NCBI RefSeq assembly: GCF_003702705.1
Contig: NZ_QZMN01000001.1
Location: 310,001-374,000 of the forward strand
Reading direction: 5' to 3'
Source of the DNA: Ornithinimicrobium cerasi
GTDB lineage: Bacteria > Actinomycetota > Actinomycetes > Actinomycetales > Dermatophilaceae
DNA length: 64,000 bases
A model generated the notes under the pieces. It saw nothing but the letters and a program-made list of their open reading frames with translations. It was not told where the DNA came from and did not search any database. The translations under genes and the position numbers were made by a program. This document shows, in pieces, positions 8,892 to 16,679 of this stretch. Each line of letters begins with the position of its first letter. The first letter of the stretch is position 1.

Positions 8892-10112
8892 ATGGACCCC
8901 CGCGCGACCCAGATCACCGCACTCACCTCGGGCTGGCGCACCGGGGCGGACGCCGAGCGGCAGGTGATCGAGATCCTGCGCGAGGCACCGCCCGCCGAGC
9001 TCGACGCGGTCCTGGGCGACCTCGACCTCGACGGCGTGATCGGTGACATCGACGACCATGTCTGGGGGCCTGACCACCGGACCGAGCTGGTCGACCTGCT
9101 TCTCCACCAGCGTCGAGGGGACCTGTCGACGACGTCGCTGGCGACGGTGGTCGGGGCCCTGCACCCGGTGGTCAGGCAGCGCGAGCACCAGGAGACGATC
9201 GCCGACGTGCTGCTGTCCCGGACCGGTGGGAGCTTCCACGACCTGAAGTACCGGCTGAACGCGACCGGTGACCACCACGACCTCGAGCACCTCGTCTTCA
9301 CCGACCTCGACGAGGACCTGCGGGAGCGTGTCCTCGCGCACATCGCCGAGCAGGCGAGCGTCGACCCCACGTCCGACCTCCGGGTCCTGTGCGACATCGA
9401 CGACACGCTCAAGTGCGCCATCCACGACGACCGCTACCCGAGGGGGACGGTCTACCCGGGGATCGTGGCCCTGCTCCACGCTCTCGACGAGGGGGCGGCC
9501 GAGGAGCCCTCCCGGCCGGGTGACCTGACCTTCGTCACCGCGCGTCCCGGCGGGCCTCGGGGGCTGGTGGAGCAGTACACGCTCAACGGCTTGTCCGAGC
9601 TGGGCCTGCCGCCGCACGCGGTGCTGGGCGGCAGCCTCCTCAACCTGCACACCAAGGAGCGGATCGCCGAGCGCAAGATCCAGAACATGGAGCGCGACCG
9701 GTTGCTCTTCCCGGAGTGCCGCATGGTGTTCATCGGGGACAGCGGGCAGGCGGACGGGCAGGTGGGGGCGCAGATGCACCAGCGTGACCCGGGACACATC
9801 GTCGGGACGCTGCTGCACAACGTCACCGACCTCGACCCCGCCGCTCGAGCCCGCTGGGCCGAGCAGGGGGTGCACGTCTTCGACACCTACGCGGGGGCCG
9901 CCGCGCACGCCGTGCGGCTCGGGCTGGTCCGGGTGGACCAGGCGCGGGAGGTGGCCGAGGAGACACGGGCCCAGCTCGCCCTGGTGGACCTCTCGCCGCA
10001 GCAGCGGGAGCGTCTGGAGCGCGAGCTCGCGGCGGACGTCGAGGCGATCGAGAGGGCTACGGACGAGGTGGCCGGTGCCCCGGGGGTCGCCGCGGTCGAC
10101 CCGGGCCTCTGA
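8892..10112 (+). CDS. HAD-like phosphatase-fold protein, APP1/DUF2183-like
   Basis: A 406-residue soluble protein. The HAD nucleophile motif appears as LCDIDDTLKC at about residue 165-174, motif II as FVTARP (about 213) and the acidic motif as FIGDSGQADGQVG (about 278). DIDDT followed by a T/S-x-RP step resembles DUF2183/APP1-type phosphatidate phosphatases, though sequence outside the motifs looks divergent. The N-terminal 150 residues are acidic helices without a recognised domain, and the C-terminal 40 are Glu/Arg-rich helix. The ATG follows AGGAG by 4 nt. It lies directly behind the diacylglycerol-kinase gene, so opposing lipid phosphorylation and dephosphorylation is an attractive but unproven reading. 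Confidence 0.75.
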   Translation: MDPRATQITALTSGWRTGADAERQVIEILREAPPAELDAVLGDLDLDGVIGDIDDHVWGPDHRTELVDLLLHQRRGDLSTTSLATVVGALHPVVRQREHQETIADVLLSRTGGSFHDLKYRLNATGDHHDLEHLVFTDLDEDLRERVLAHIAEQASVDPTSDLRVLCDIDDTLKCAIHDDRYPRGTVYPGIVALLHALDEGAAEEPSRPGDLTFVTARPGGPRGLVEQYTLNGLSELGLPPHAVLGGSLLNLHTKERIAERKIQNMERDRLLFPECRMVFIGDSGQADGQVGAQMHQRDPGHIVGTLLHNVTDLDPAARARWAEQGVHVFDTYAGAAAHAVRLGLVRVDQAREVAEETRAQLALVDLSPQQRERLERELAADVEAIERATDEVAGAPGVAAVDPGL

Positions 10113-10219
10113 CCGCCAGGACTCCTCGGGACCGCCCCCGCGTTGCCCGCCGGTCCGGGCATCGGCAGGATGGGGGACGACGCGGCCGGATCGCCCGACC
10201 GCACGAGGAGGAGACACAC

Positions 10220-10645
10220 ATGGCACTCGTCAGCACCGGAAGCGCGACCTGGAACGGCAGCCTCTTCGAGGGATCGGGCACCGCCCGCCTGGACAGCTCC
10301 GGCCTGGGAACGTTCGACATTCACTGGAAGGGTCGCACCGAGGAGGGCCAGAAGGTCACCAACCCCGAGGAGCTCATCGGCGCGGCCCACGCCGCGTGCT
10401 TCTCGATGGCCTTCAGCAACATGCTGGCCAAGGCCGGCACGCCGCCGACCCAGCTGGACACCCGGGCGGACGTCACCTTCGTGCCGGGCGAGGGCATCAC
10501 CGGCATCCACCTCACCGTGCGCGGCCAGGTCCCCGACCTCGGCGAGGAGGACTTCCAGCGGATCGCCGAGGAGGCCAAGACCGGTTGCCCCGTGTCGCAG
10601 GCCCTCGCCGGCACCGAGATCACCCTGACGGCCGAGCTGGCCTGA
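10220..10645 (+). CDS. osmC: OsmC-family peroxiredoxin-like protein
   Basis: Reduces organic hydroperoxides with a pair of redox cysteines in the cytosol. The 141-residue length and the motifs NPEELIGAAHAACFSMAFS (Cys60) and TGCPVSQAL (Cys123) are those of OsmC rather than the shorter OhrA branch. A strong GAGGAGGAG ribosome site precedes the ATG. The gene has its own likely promoter (CAGGAT about 50 nt upstream) and ends at a bidirectional hairpin shared with the convergent RIO-type kinase gene. Confidence 0.93.
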   Translation: MALVSTGSATWNGSLFEGSGTARLDSSGLGTFDIHWKGRTEEGQKVTNPEELIGAAHAACFSMAFSNMLAKAGTPPTQLDTRADVTFVPGEGITGIHLTVRGQVPDLGEEDFQRIAEEAKTGCPVSQALAGTEITLTAELA

Positions 10646-10661
10646 GGTCAGTCGCACCCCT

Positions 10662-10711
10662 GGGACCACCGGCCCGGGCAGGCTCCGACCTGCCCGGTTC
10701 GGTGGTGTCCC
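10662..10711. terminator. Bidirectional hairpin between osmC and the RIO-type kinase gene
   Basis: Arms of about 20 nt (GGGACCACCGGCCCGGGCAGG and its near complement) around a 6-nt loop, 16 nt after the osmC stop and 20 nt from the convergent gene's stop. Confidence 0.8.
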
Positions 10712-10731
10712 CTCGGGGCACCGGCCGCCCG

Positions 10732-11604
10732 TCACAGCGCCAGCGCCACGGCCTCGGCGAACAGCGCGTCCGCATCCGCACGGACGCCCTGGGACCCGAA
10801 CCACGTCGCGACGTTGGCGCAGTCGCGGTGCAGCAGCTCCGGCCCGCGAGGGTTGGCCACGACGTCGACGACCTGGGGCATGTCGATCGCCAGGACGACC
10901 TCACCGTGCAGGAGCAGGTTGTAGGCCGACAGGTCCCCGTGGGCCCAGCCGATCCCGGCCAGACCGAGGACGATCTGCACCACCTGCTCCCAGCAGTGGT
11001 CGAGGAGGTCGACGTCGGCCCGCGCCTGGGCCAGCCGGGGGGCGGCCGCGCCGTCGGGTGCGCCGGCGAACTCCATGAGCAGCTCGGTGCCCTGGACCGA
11101 CACCGGGTAGGGGACCGGCACGCCGGCGTCCCAGGCCGTGCACAGGGCCACCCACTCGGCCTGGGCCCAGCGCCCGGCCGCGATCTGGCGGCCGTAGCCG
11201 GACTTGCGCTCGAGGGCCCGCTGGTCGCGGCTGCGGCGCACCCCGCGACCCTCCACATAGAGGCTGTCGCGGTGGAAGCTGCGGTGCTCGGCGTCCCGGT
11301 AGCGCTTGGCGGCGAGCAGGCACGCCTCGCCCCGGCCGGCGGCGTGCCGCGCGGCCCGCTCGAGGAGGAAGACGTCGGCCTCCTTGCCGGTCTTGAGCAC
11401 GCCGAGCTCGGTGTCGAGCGCGCCGGCGTCGGTCACCAGCCAGGCCGGGACCGGCTGGGGCCCGCGCTGGCCGCGCTCGACGTCCCAGTAGGTCGTGGGG
11501 CGTTGCTGGTCGGTGGCCGTCTCGACCTGGTCGATCGGCACGTAGTCGAAGACGAAGAACGGGTCGACGTCACCCGTGGTGGTGCGTGGGTGTGCACTGT
11601 GCAC
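10732..11604 (-). CDS. RIO-type atypical protein kinase
   Basis: A 290-residue cytosolic kinase-fold protein. It has the nucleotide segment LKTGKEADVFL (about residue 70), the lysine in LLAAKRYRD, the catalytic loop HGDLSAYNLL and the metal motif IDMPQVVD, all in RIO-family order. Bacterial RIO-like kinases are common in actinobacteria but their substrates are poorly known. The GTG start at 11604 is supported by AGGAG 6 nt upstream. It stands alone, convergent with osmC and downstream of the tct operon on the same strand. Confidence 0.88.
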   Translation of the reverse strand: MHSAHPRTTTGDVDPFFVFDYVPIDQVETATDQQRPTTYWDVERGQRGPQPVPAWLVTDAGALDTELGVLKTGKEADVFLLERAARHAAGRGEACLLAAKRYRDAEHRSFHRDSLYVEGRGVRRSRDQRALERKSGYGRQIAAGRWAQAEWVALCTAWDAGVPVPYPVSVQGTELLMEFAGAPDGAAAPRLAQARADVDLLDHCWEQVVQIVLGLAGIGWAHGDLSAYNLLLHGEVVLAIDMPQVVDVVANPRGPELLHRDCANVATWFGSQGVRADADALFAEAVALAL

Positions 11605-11775
11605 GAGAACTCCTGAGAGGAAGAGGGGCGAGGACGGTCCGGGGACCGCGGCATGCGTCGGACATCGCTCCTCCTTCCGGTCAGGGCGCGGGCGGTATGC
11701 CGTGCGCGCTCAGGTCAGGCGACCAGGGTGACCCGACACGGCCGCGAGGCGCAACGGGTTTTCCGCCGCGGGTGC

Positions 11776-13281
11776 TCAGACGTCCTTGCGGGTCCTGCTG
11801 ACGATCTTGCTGCGGACGGTGAGGAGGACGACCAGCAGCAGCACGCCATACAGGAGCAGGGTGATCCAGCTCCCCACGAGGACCGAGTAGTCCCCGTTGG
11901 AGGAGAGGAGGGCGTCGCGCAGCGACGTCTCGGCGAGCGGTCCCAGCACCATGCCGATCATCAGCGGCGCCAGCGGGACGCCGTGCCGGCGCAGGACGAA
12001 GCCGACGATCCCGATACCCAGCAGCATGAACAGGTCGAAGCGCGACCCCGACGTGGCGTAGACGCCCAGCCCGCAGAACATGGTGATGCCGGCGTAGAGG
12101 TAGGGGGGCGGGATGAGCAGGAGCTTGGCCCAGATCCGGGCGAAGGGCAGGTTGATGATGAGCAGCACGACCATGGCCACGAAGAAGCTGGCGAGCAGGG
12201 ACCAGACGAGGTCCGGGGCGCGGTCGAAGAGCAGAGGTCCGGGCTGCAGGCCGTACTGGCGGAACGCCGCGAGCATGATGGCCGCGGTGGCCGAGACAGG
12301 CAGGCCCAGCGCGAGGAGCGCACCCATCGCGGTGCCCGTGGTGGCGTTGCCCGCCGCCTCGGGGGCCGCGAGACCGCGGATCGAGCCGCGGCCGAAGGTG
12401 GGGCGGGCCCGACGCCGGTCGAGGCGCCGCTCGAGGTCGTAGGCCATGAACGTGGGGACCTCGGCGCCGCCGACGGGGATGACGCCGAAGGGCAGGCCGA
12501 TCGCCGTCCCGCGCGCCCAGGCGGGGGCGGCCTCGCGGAACTCCGCGCCGCTCAGCCAGGGGCGGCCTGAGGGGCGCATGGCGACGGCGTGCGGGTCACG
12601 CCGGATGCGGGCGGCCATGTGGAACACCTCGCCCAGCGCGAGGACGGCCACGGTGACGGTGACGAGGGAGATGCCGTCGAACATCTCGGGGACCCCCAGG
12701 GTCCCGCGCTCCGTCCCGGACGTGGCGTCGATGCCGACGGTCGCGATGCCCAGGCCCAGCACCAGCGAGGCGAGGCCCTTGACGGCGGAGTCCGAGACGA
12801 CCGAGGAGGTGGCGACGAAGGCGAACAGGGCCAGGGCGAAGAACTCGGCCGAGCCGAAGTTGGCCGACCACGCGGCGAGCTGGGGGGCCAGGAAGACGAC
12901 CACGACGGCCGCGGTCATCCCGCCGATGAAGGCCCCGATGGCCGCGGTGGCCAGCGCCTGGGCCGCCCGCCCGTCCTTGGCCATCCGGTGACCCTCGAAG
13001 GTCGAGGCGATGGCCGAGGCCTGCCCGGGCGTGTTCATGAGGATGGCCATCGTGGAGTCGCCGAAGAGCCCGCCGAAGTAGACACCGGCGAACATGATGA
13101 AGGCGGCGGTGGGGTCGAGGGCGAAGGTCATCGGCAGCAGCAGGGCGACCGCCATCGAGGACCCGAGGCCGGGGAGCACGCCGACGGCGGTGCCGAGCAG
13201 GCACCCGAGGAGAACCCACATCAGGTTCGCGGGGGTCAGCGCACCGCCGAACCCCTGCAGCAGCAGCTCGATCGACTCCAT
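11776..13281 (-). CDS. tctA: Tripartite tricarboxylate transporter, large membrane subunit TctA
   Basis: The 12-TM-scale permease subunit of a TTT transporter that imports tricarboxylates or related acids using an ion gradient. The 501 residues include the family landmarks GVLPGLGSSMAVALLLP near residue 40, GVYFGGLFGDSTMAILMNTPG (about 65-85), and a second half with GVIPVGGAEVP and NATTGTAMGALLALGLP. It is the last gene of tctC-tctB-tctA, starting 1 nt after the tctB stop, the usual coupling in this operon. Confidence 0.96.
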   Translation of the reverse strand: MESIELLLQGFGGALTPANLMWVLLGCLLGTAVGVLPGLGSSMAVALLLPMTFALDPTAAFIMFAGVYFGGLFGDSTMAILMNTPGQASAIASTFEGHRMAKDGRAAQALATAAIGAFIGGMTAAVVVVFLAPQLAAWSANFGSAEFFALALFAFVATSSVVSDSAVKGLASLVLGLGIATVGIDATSGTERGTLGVPEMFDGISLVTVTVAVLALGEVFHMAARIRRDPHAVAMRPSGRPWLSGAEFREAAPAWARGTAIGLPFGVIPVGGAEVPTFMAYDLERRLDRRRARPTFGRGSIRGLAAPEAAGNATTGTAMGALLALGLPVSATAAIMLAAFRQYGLQPGPLLFDRAPDLVWSLLASFFVAMVVLLIINLPFARIWAKLLLIPPPYLYAGITMFCGLGVYATSGSRFDLFMLLGIGIVGFVLRRHGVPLAPLMIGMVLGPLAETSLRDALLSSNGDYSVLVGSWITLLLYGVLLLVVLLTVRSKIVSRTRKDV

Positions 13282-13282
13282 G

Positions 13283-13870
13283 TCAGATCCCTCCGAGGAA
13301 GCCGGCCGGCAGGTTGAGCTGGAGCCCCTCGGCGAAGGCGAGGTAGACGGCCGAGGACATGAGGAGGGCGAGGGTGACGTCGAAGACCGGGCGGCGCGAC
13401 CCCATACCCCGGGCCACGAACCAGAAAAGCAGGGCGGCGGCGAGGATCCAGCCGAGCCACTCCAGGGTCAGGGCGAAGAGGAAGAAGCCGGCGACGCACC
13501 AGGCGACCGACGTCCAGTCGCTGTGCGTGCGCCAGGTCCGGCCGTCCGGGGACGCCGGGGCCTCGGGCACCTCCGGTGAGCGCAGGTAGTGCAGGACGAG
13601 GAGTACGGCGAGGACCAGCGCGACCACCACGAGGATCGTGGGGAAGAACGCCGGGCCTGGGAAGTCGGTCCCCTCCGGCACCTCCATGGTGACGATGCCG
13701 TAGACGAGGTAGAGGCTGAAGGCCACCATCAGGGCGGCCAGCACGAGCCCGGAGCGACCGTGCCAGAAACCGCGGTCGGCGGTGTCCGTCCCGACGGCCG
13801 TGCGGACCGGGGGCGGGACGTCCTGCAGCTGCGCGGAGGTCTCGGGTGTCGGACCCGTCGGGCTGCTCAC
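13283..13870 (-). CDS. tctB: Tripartite tricarboxylate transporter, small membrane subunit TctB
   Basis: The 195-residue small permease subunit. After a 35-residue polar N-terminus there are four hydrophobic segments (around residues 37-57, 75-95, 122-140 and 158-180), as expected for TctB. The GTG start at 13870 overlaps the tctC stop (GTGA), giving translational coupling in the operon. Confidence 0.93.
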   Translation of the reverse strand: MSSPTGPTPETSAQLQDVPPPVRTAVGTDTADRGFWHGRSGLVLAALMVAFSLYLVYGIVTMEVPEGTDFPGPAFFPTILVVVALVLAVLLVLHYLRSPEVPEAPASPDGRTWRTHSDWTSVAWCVAGFFLFALTLEWLGWILAAALLFWFVARGMGSRRPVFDVTLALLMSSAVYLAFAEGLQLNLPAGFLGGI

Positions 13871-14922
13871 AGGCCCAGCTCCTCGACCAGGGCCTCGATC
13901 GTCGCGGTGTCCTCGACGAGGAAGTCCTCCAGCTCCGGTCCGACGAGGAAGACGTCGGCCCACTTGTTGCGCTCCATCGCGTCCTTCCACTCCGGCGTCT
14001 GGACCGTCTCGGCGACGATCTCCTCCAGCTCCGCGAACTGCTCGTCCGTGATCCCGGCGGGAGCGAGCAGACCCCGCCAGTTGGTCATGGCCACGTCGTA
14101 GCCCTGGTCCACGAGGGTCGGCATGTCGATGCCCTCGACCGGCTCGGGGGAGACGATGGCCAGACCCCTCATCCGGCCCGCCTCGATCTGGTCGGCGAAC
14201 TCGTTGTAGCCGCTGACCGCCGCCCGCGCCCCGCCCGAGGTGAGCACCTGGATGGCCTCGGCCCCACCGGACTTGGGGATGTAGGTGACCTCGTCGGGAC
14301 CGATGTCGTTCTTCAGCGCCAGGTCGGCGACGATGAGATGGTCCAGGCCGCCCGCCGACCCCCCGGTCCAGGGGAAGGCCTTGGGGTCCTGCGTCCAGTC
14401 GGCGACCAGGTCGTCGATGGACTGGTAGGGCGAGTCGGCCGGCACGACGATGACGTCGTACTCCTCGGAGATCCTGGCGATCGGGCGCACGTCCTCGAGC
14501 GTGACGGGGGAGTCGTTGAGCGCGATCGCCCCGACCATCACCGTGCCGCTCGTCAGCAGCGTGTCGGCCTGCCCGTCCATGGTGCTGTACTTGCCCAGCC
14601 CGATGGTCCCGCCGGCGCCCGGGATGTTGACGACCTGGGCGTTGTTGACGACCTTCTGAGCGCGCATCGCCGCCTGCAGCTCGCGCGTGAAGGTGTCCCA
14701 GCCACCGCCCGCCCCCGCGGGGGCGATGAGGGTGAGGTTGGCACGCAGGTCCTGGCCGCTGTGGGCCGAGCGCACGGACGCGGTGAGCGCCCACCCGACG
14801 ATCAGGGCGGCCACCAGGCCGTAGACGATCATCGGCACAGGCCCTCGGCGCGCCCTCCCGTGGTCGGCGTCGGTCCGGGGAGCGGCCTCGGTGGGGGGCT
14901 GGCTGCCGGCTGCGGTGCTCAT
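13867..14922 (-). CDS. tctC: Tripartite tricarboxylate transporter, substrate-binding protein TctC
   Basis: The extracytoplasmic solute receptor of the TTT system. The 351 residues begin with a 28-residue polar, Arg-containing stretch and one hydrophobic segment (about 30-48) with no lipobox cysteine, so the protein is probably held by an N-terminal membrane anchor. The Bug/TctC fold is evident from LIAPAGAGGGWDTFTRELQ, NIPGAGGTIGLGKY and the DLALKNDIGPDEVTYIPKSGG segment. ATG at 14922 follows GAGGAG. It is the first gene of the operon and is divergent from the stress-protein gene; no two-component regulator is present nearby. The exact substrate cannot be told. Confidence 0.94.
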   Translation of the reverse strand: MSTAAGSQPPTEAAPRTDADHGRARRGPVPMIVYGLVAALIVGWALTASVRSAHSGQDLRANLTLIAPAGAGGGWDTFTRELQAAMRAQKVVNNAQVVNIPGAGGTIGLGKYSTMDGQADTLLTSGTVMVGAIALNDSPVTLEDVRPIARISEEYDVIVVPADSPYQSIDDLVADWTQDPKAFPWTGGSAGGLDHLIVADLALKNDIGPDEVTYIPKSGGAEAIQVLTSGGARAAVSGYNEFADQIEAGRMRGLAIVSPEPVEGIDMPTLVDQGYDVAMTNWRGLLAPAGITDEQFAELEEIVAETVQTPEWKDAMERNKWADVFLVGPELEDFLVEDTATIEALVEELGL

Positions 14923-14953
14923 GTCGTCCTGCTCTCCTCGCGTGACAGACCTC

Positions 14954-14959
14954 TACTAT
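14954..14959 (+). promoter_or_regulatory. -10-like element for the universal stress gene
   Basis: TACTAT lies about 52 nt upstream of the ATG at 15012 in the divergent tctC/usp spacer. I see no convincing -35. Confidence 0.45.
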
Positions 14960-15011
14960 GGCTTACGTCGCGTCAAGAACGTCGCGTTTCGTCAACTGGA
15001 AGGTGTCGCCG

Positions 15012-15371
15012 ATGACCGTCGTGCTCGCCCACACCACCACGCCGGAGGGCGTCGCAGCACAGGACGCCGCCCTGGACGAGGCTCGACGCCGGGGGGAGGA
15101 CCTGCTGGTCTTCCCGCTGTCCGGACAGAGCGTCACCGCCGACGAGATCTCCGGCGAGGGCGTCCAGGTCAGCGTCCGGCTCCCTGACGGGCGCAGCCGC
15201 GACGTCGTCGGCGAGCTGCTGGACGTCGCCGGCGAGGTCGGTGCCACCTGCATCGTCATCGGGCTGCGCCACCGGACCCCCGTGGGCAAGCTCCTCCTGG
15301 GCTCCGCCGCACAGCAGATCCTGCTCGAGGCGGCCGTGCCCGTGATCGCGGTGAAGCCGGCGCAGTCCTGA
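15012..15371 (+). CDS. Universal stress protein family (UspA-like)
   Basis: A single-domain, 119-residue Usp protein. It opens with MTVVLAHTTTPEG and ends with the nucleotide-binding signature region: CIVIGLRHRTPVGKLLLGSAAQ followed by PVIAVKP, matching the G-2x-G-9x-G(S/T) layout. Such proteins bind ATP and help survival under stress. ATG at 15012 is chosen over upstream in-frame starts because GGAAGG lies 8 nt before it. Its stop overlaps a CTG from which the MFS gene seems to start (CTGA), so the two genes form an operon. Confidence 0.88.
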   Translation: MTVVLAHTTTPEGVAAQDAALDEARRRGEDLLVFPLSGQSVTADEISGEGVQVSVRLPDGRSRDVVGELLDVAGEVGATCIVIGLRHRTPVGKLLLGSAAQQILLEAAVPVIAVKPAQS

Positions 15372-16567
15372 GGGGGGCGCGACGCTGGCTCTGGCTGCTC
15401 GTCGCGGCCGGGGTCCTCTGCCAGGGGGCGCTCAACGTCGTCCGACCGGTCACGTCCTACAAGCTCCTCGCGCTCGGGGCGGACGGGGCCACGATCGGTC
15501 TCGTCACGGCGGCGTACGCCGTCGTGCCGTTGCTGGTGGCGCTGTCCCTCGCGCGGCTCACCGACCGGCGACCGCGCCTGCTCAGGCTTGTCCAGGGCTC
15601 GGCGCTGGTGCTCGCGGTCGGCGCGGCGGCCGTCGCGCTCGCCCCGGACGTCTGGGGCGTGGCCGTGGGCACGGTCGTCGTGGGGGTCGGGCACCTCCTC
15701 TTCACCATCACCGGCCAGGCGGCGATCGCGCGGTACTCCCGCGACGAGGACCTGGACCTGGGTTTCGGCTGGTTCACCGCCTCGTACAGCGTGGGCCAGG
15801 CACTCGGACCCTTGATCGGCGGGGCTCTCGTCGGGGCCGGCTCGGTCGAGGCGGCTGGGCGGCTGGCCGACATCGACCTGGCGCTGTGGGCCGGGGGCGG
15901 CCTCGCCCTGCTCGCGCTGCCGGCGCTCCTGGTCCCCGTGGGGGCCCTGCCCACGGCTCGCCGGAGCCCCGGCACAGAGAACCAGGTCGCGGCGCGGGCG
16001 CCCGTGCGGCAGATCCTGGGGGTCCGGGGCGTAGGTTCGGCGATGTTCGCCTCGATGGCCCTGCTGGCCACGATGGACATCGTCATCGCCTTCCTGCCCG
16101 TGGTGGGGGAGCGTGCCGGCGTCTCTCCGGTCGTCGTGGGCTGGCTCCTCGCCGTGCGCGGCGCTGCCGGGTTCGTGTCGCGGGTCATGCTCCCGTTCCT
16201 CTCCCGACGTCTGTCGCGCAGGTCGCTCCTCAGCACGTCGGTCCTCGGCGCCGGCCTCTCCCTCACGGTGGCCCCCGTCCTGATCCGTGACCCCCTGCTC
16301 GCTGGCCTCCTCCTGGCGGTGGGTGGGTTCTTCCTCGGGCTGGGGCAGCCGCTCACCATGACGATGATCTCCACCCGCGTCCCGATCCACTGGCGCTCCC
16401 AGGCCCTGGCGGTACGCCTCATGGGCAACCGGATCGGTCAGGTTGCCTTCCCCCTCCTGGCAGGACTCGTGGTGGCGCCCCTGGGGCCGGGCGGGGCGAT
16501 CTGGCTCACCTGCGCCGTCCTGGTGCTGTCGGGCACCGAGCAGCTGCTCCGACGGGACGGTCCGTAG
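15368..16567 (+). CDS. MFS transporter, probable CTG start
   Basis: A 399-residue, 12-TM major facilitator permease. The first helix (RRWLWLLVAAGVLCQGALN) and the second (TIGLVTAAYAVVPLLVALS) are plain, and the loop after helix 2 has the MFS motif-A-like LARLTDRRPR. Reading from the first ATG/GTG in frame (15524) would delete helix 1 and most of helix 2. No ATG, GTG or TTG lies further upstream in this frame for at least 60 nt. The CTG at 15368 overlaps the usp stop (CTGA) and restores the full family length. Substrate unknown; drug- or metabolite-efflux type. Confidence 0.87.
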   Translation: MRGARRWLWLLVAAGVLCQGALNVVRPVTSYKLLALGADGATIGLVTAAYAVVPLLVALSLARLTDRRPRLLRLVQGSALVLAVGAAAVALAPDVWGVAVGTVVVGVGHLLFTITGQAAIARYSRDEDLDLGFGWFTASYSVGQALGPLIGGALVGAGSVEAAGRLADIDLALWAGGGLALLALPALLVPVGALPTARRSPGTENQVAARAPVRQILGVRGVGSAMFASMALLATMDIVIAFLPVVGERAGVSPVVVGWLLAVRGAAGFVSRVMLPFLSRRLSRRSLLSTSVLGAGLSLTVAPVLIRDPLLAGLLLAVGGFFLGLGQPLTMTMISTRVPIHWRSQALAVRLMGNRIGQVAFPLLAGLVVAPLGPGGAIWLTCAVLVLSGTEQLLRRDGP

Positions 16568-16597
16568 CACGAGGTGACTCCGTGATCACGGCACCCT

Positions 16598-16661
16598 CGG
16601 CCCGTCGGGTCCCCGGCCCGTCGGGTCCCCGGCCTGTCGGGTCCCCGGCCCGTCGAGGCCC
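16598..16661. repeat. Four tandem 16-bp repeats between convergent genes
   Basis: Unit CGGCCCGTCGGGTCCC at 16598, 16614, 16630 (one change) and 16646 (degenerate). It fills the gap between the MFS gene and the HNH gene. Confidence 0.9.
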
Positions 16662-16679
16662 ACGAACCAGATGCGTGTC

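Noticed and set aside
11653-12570. Long open frame on the plus strand over tctA
   Set aside because: Antisense shadow; the minus strand encodes a clear TctA with family motifs, and the plus-strand product is low-complexity Arg/Glu/Gly.
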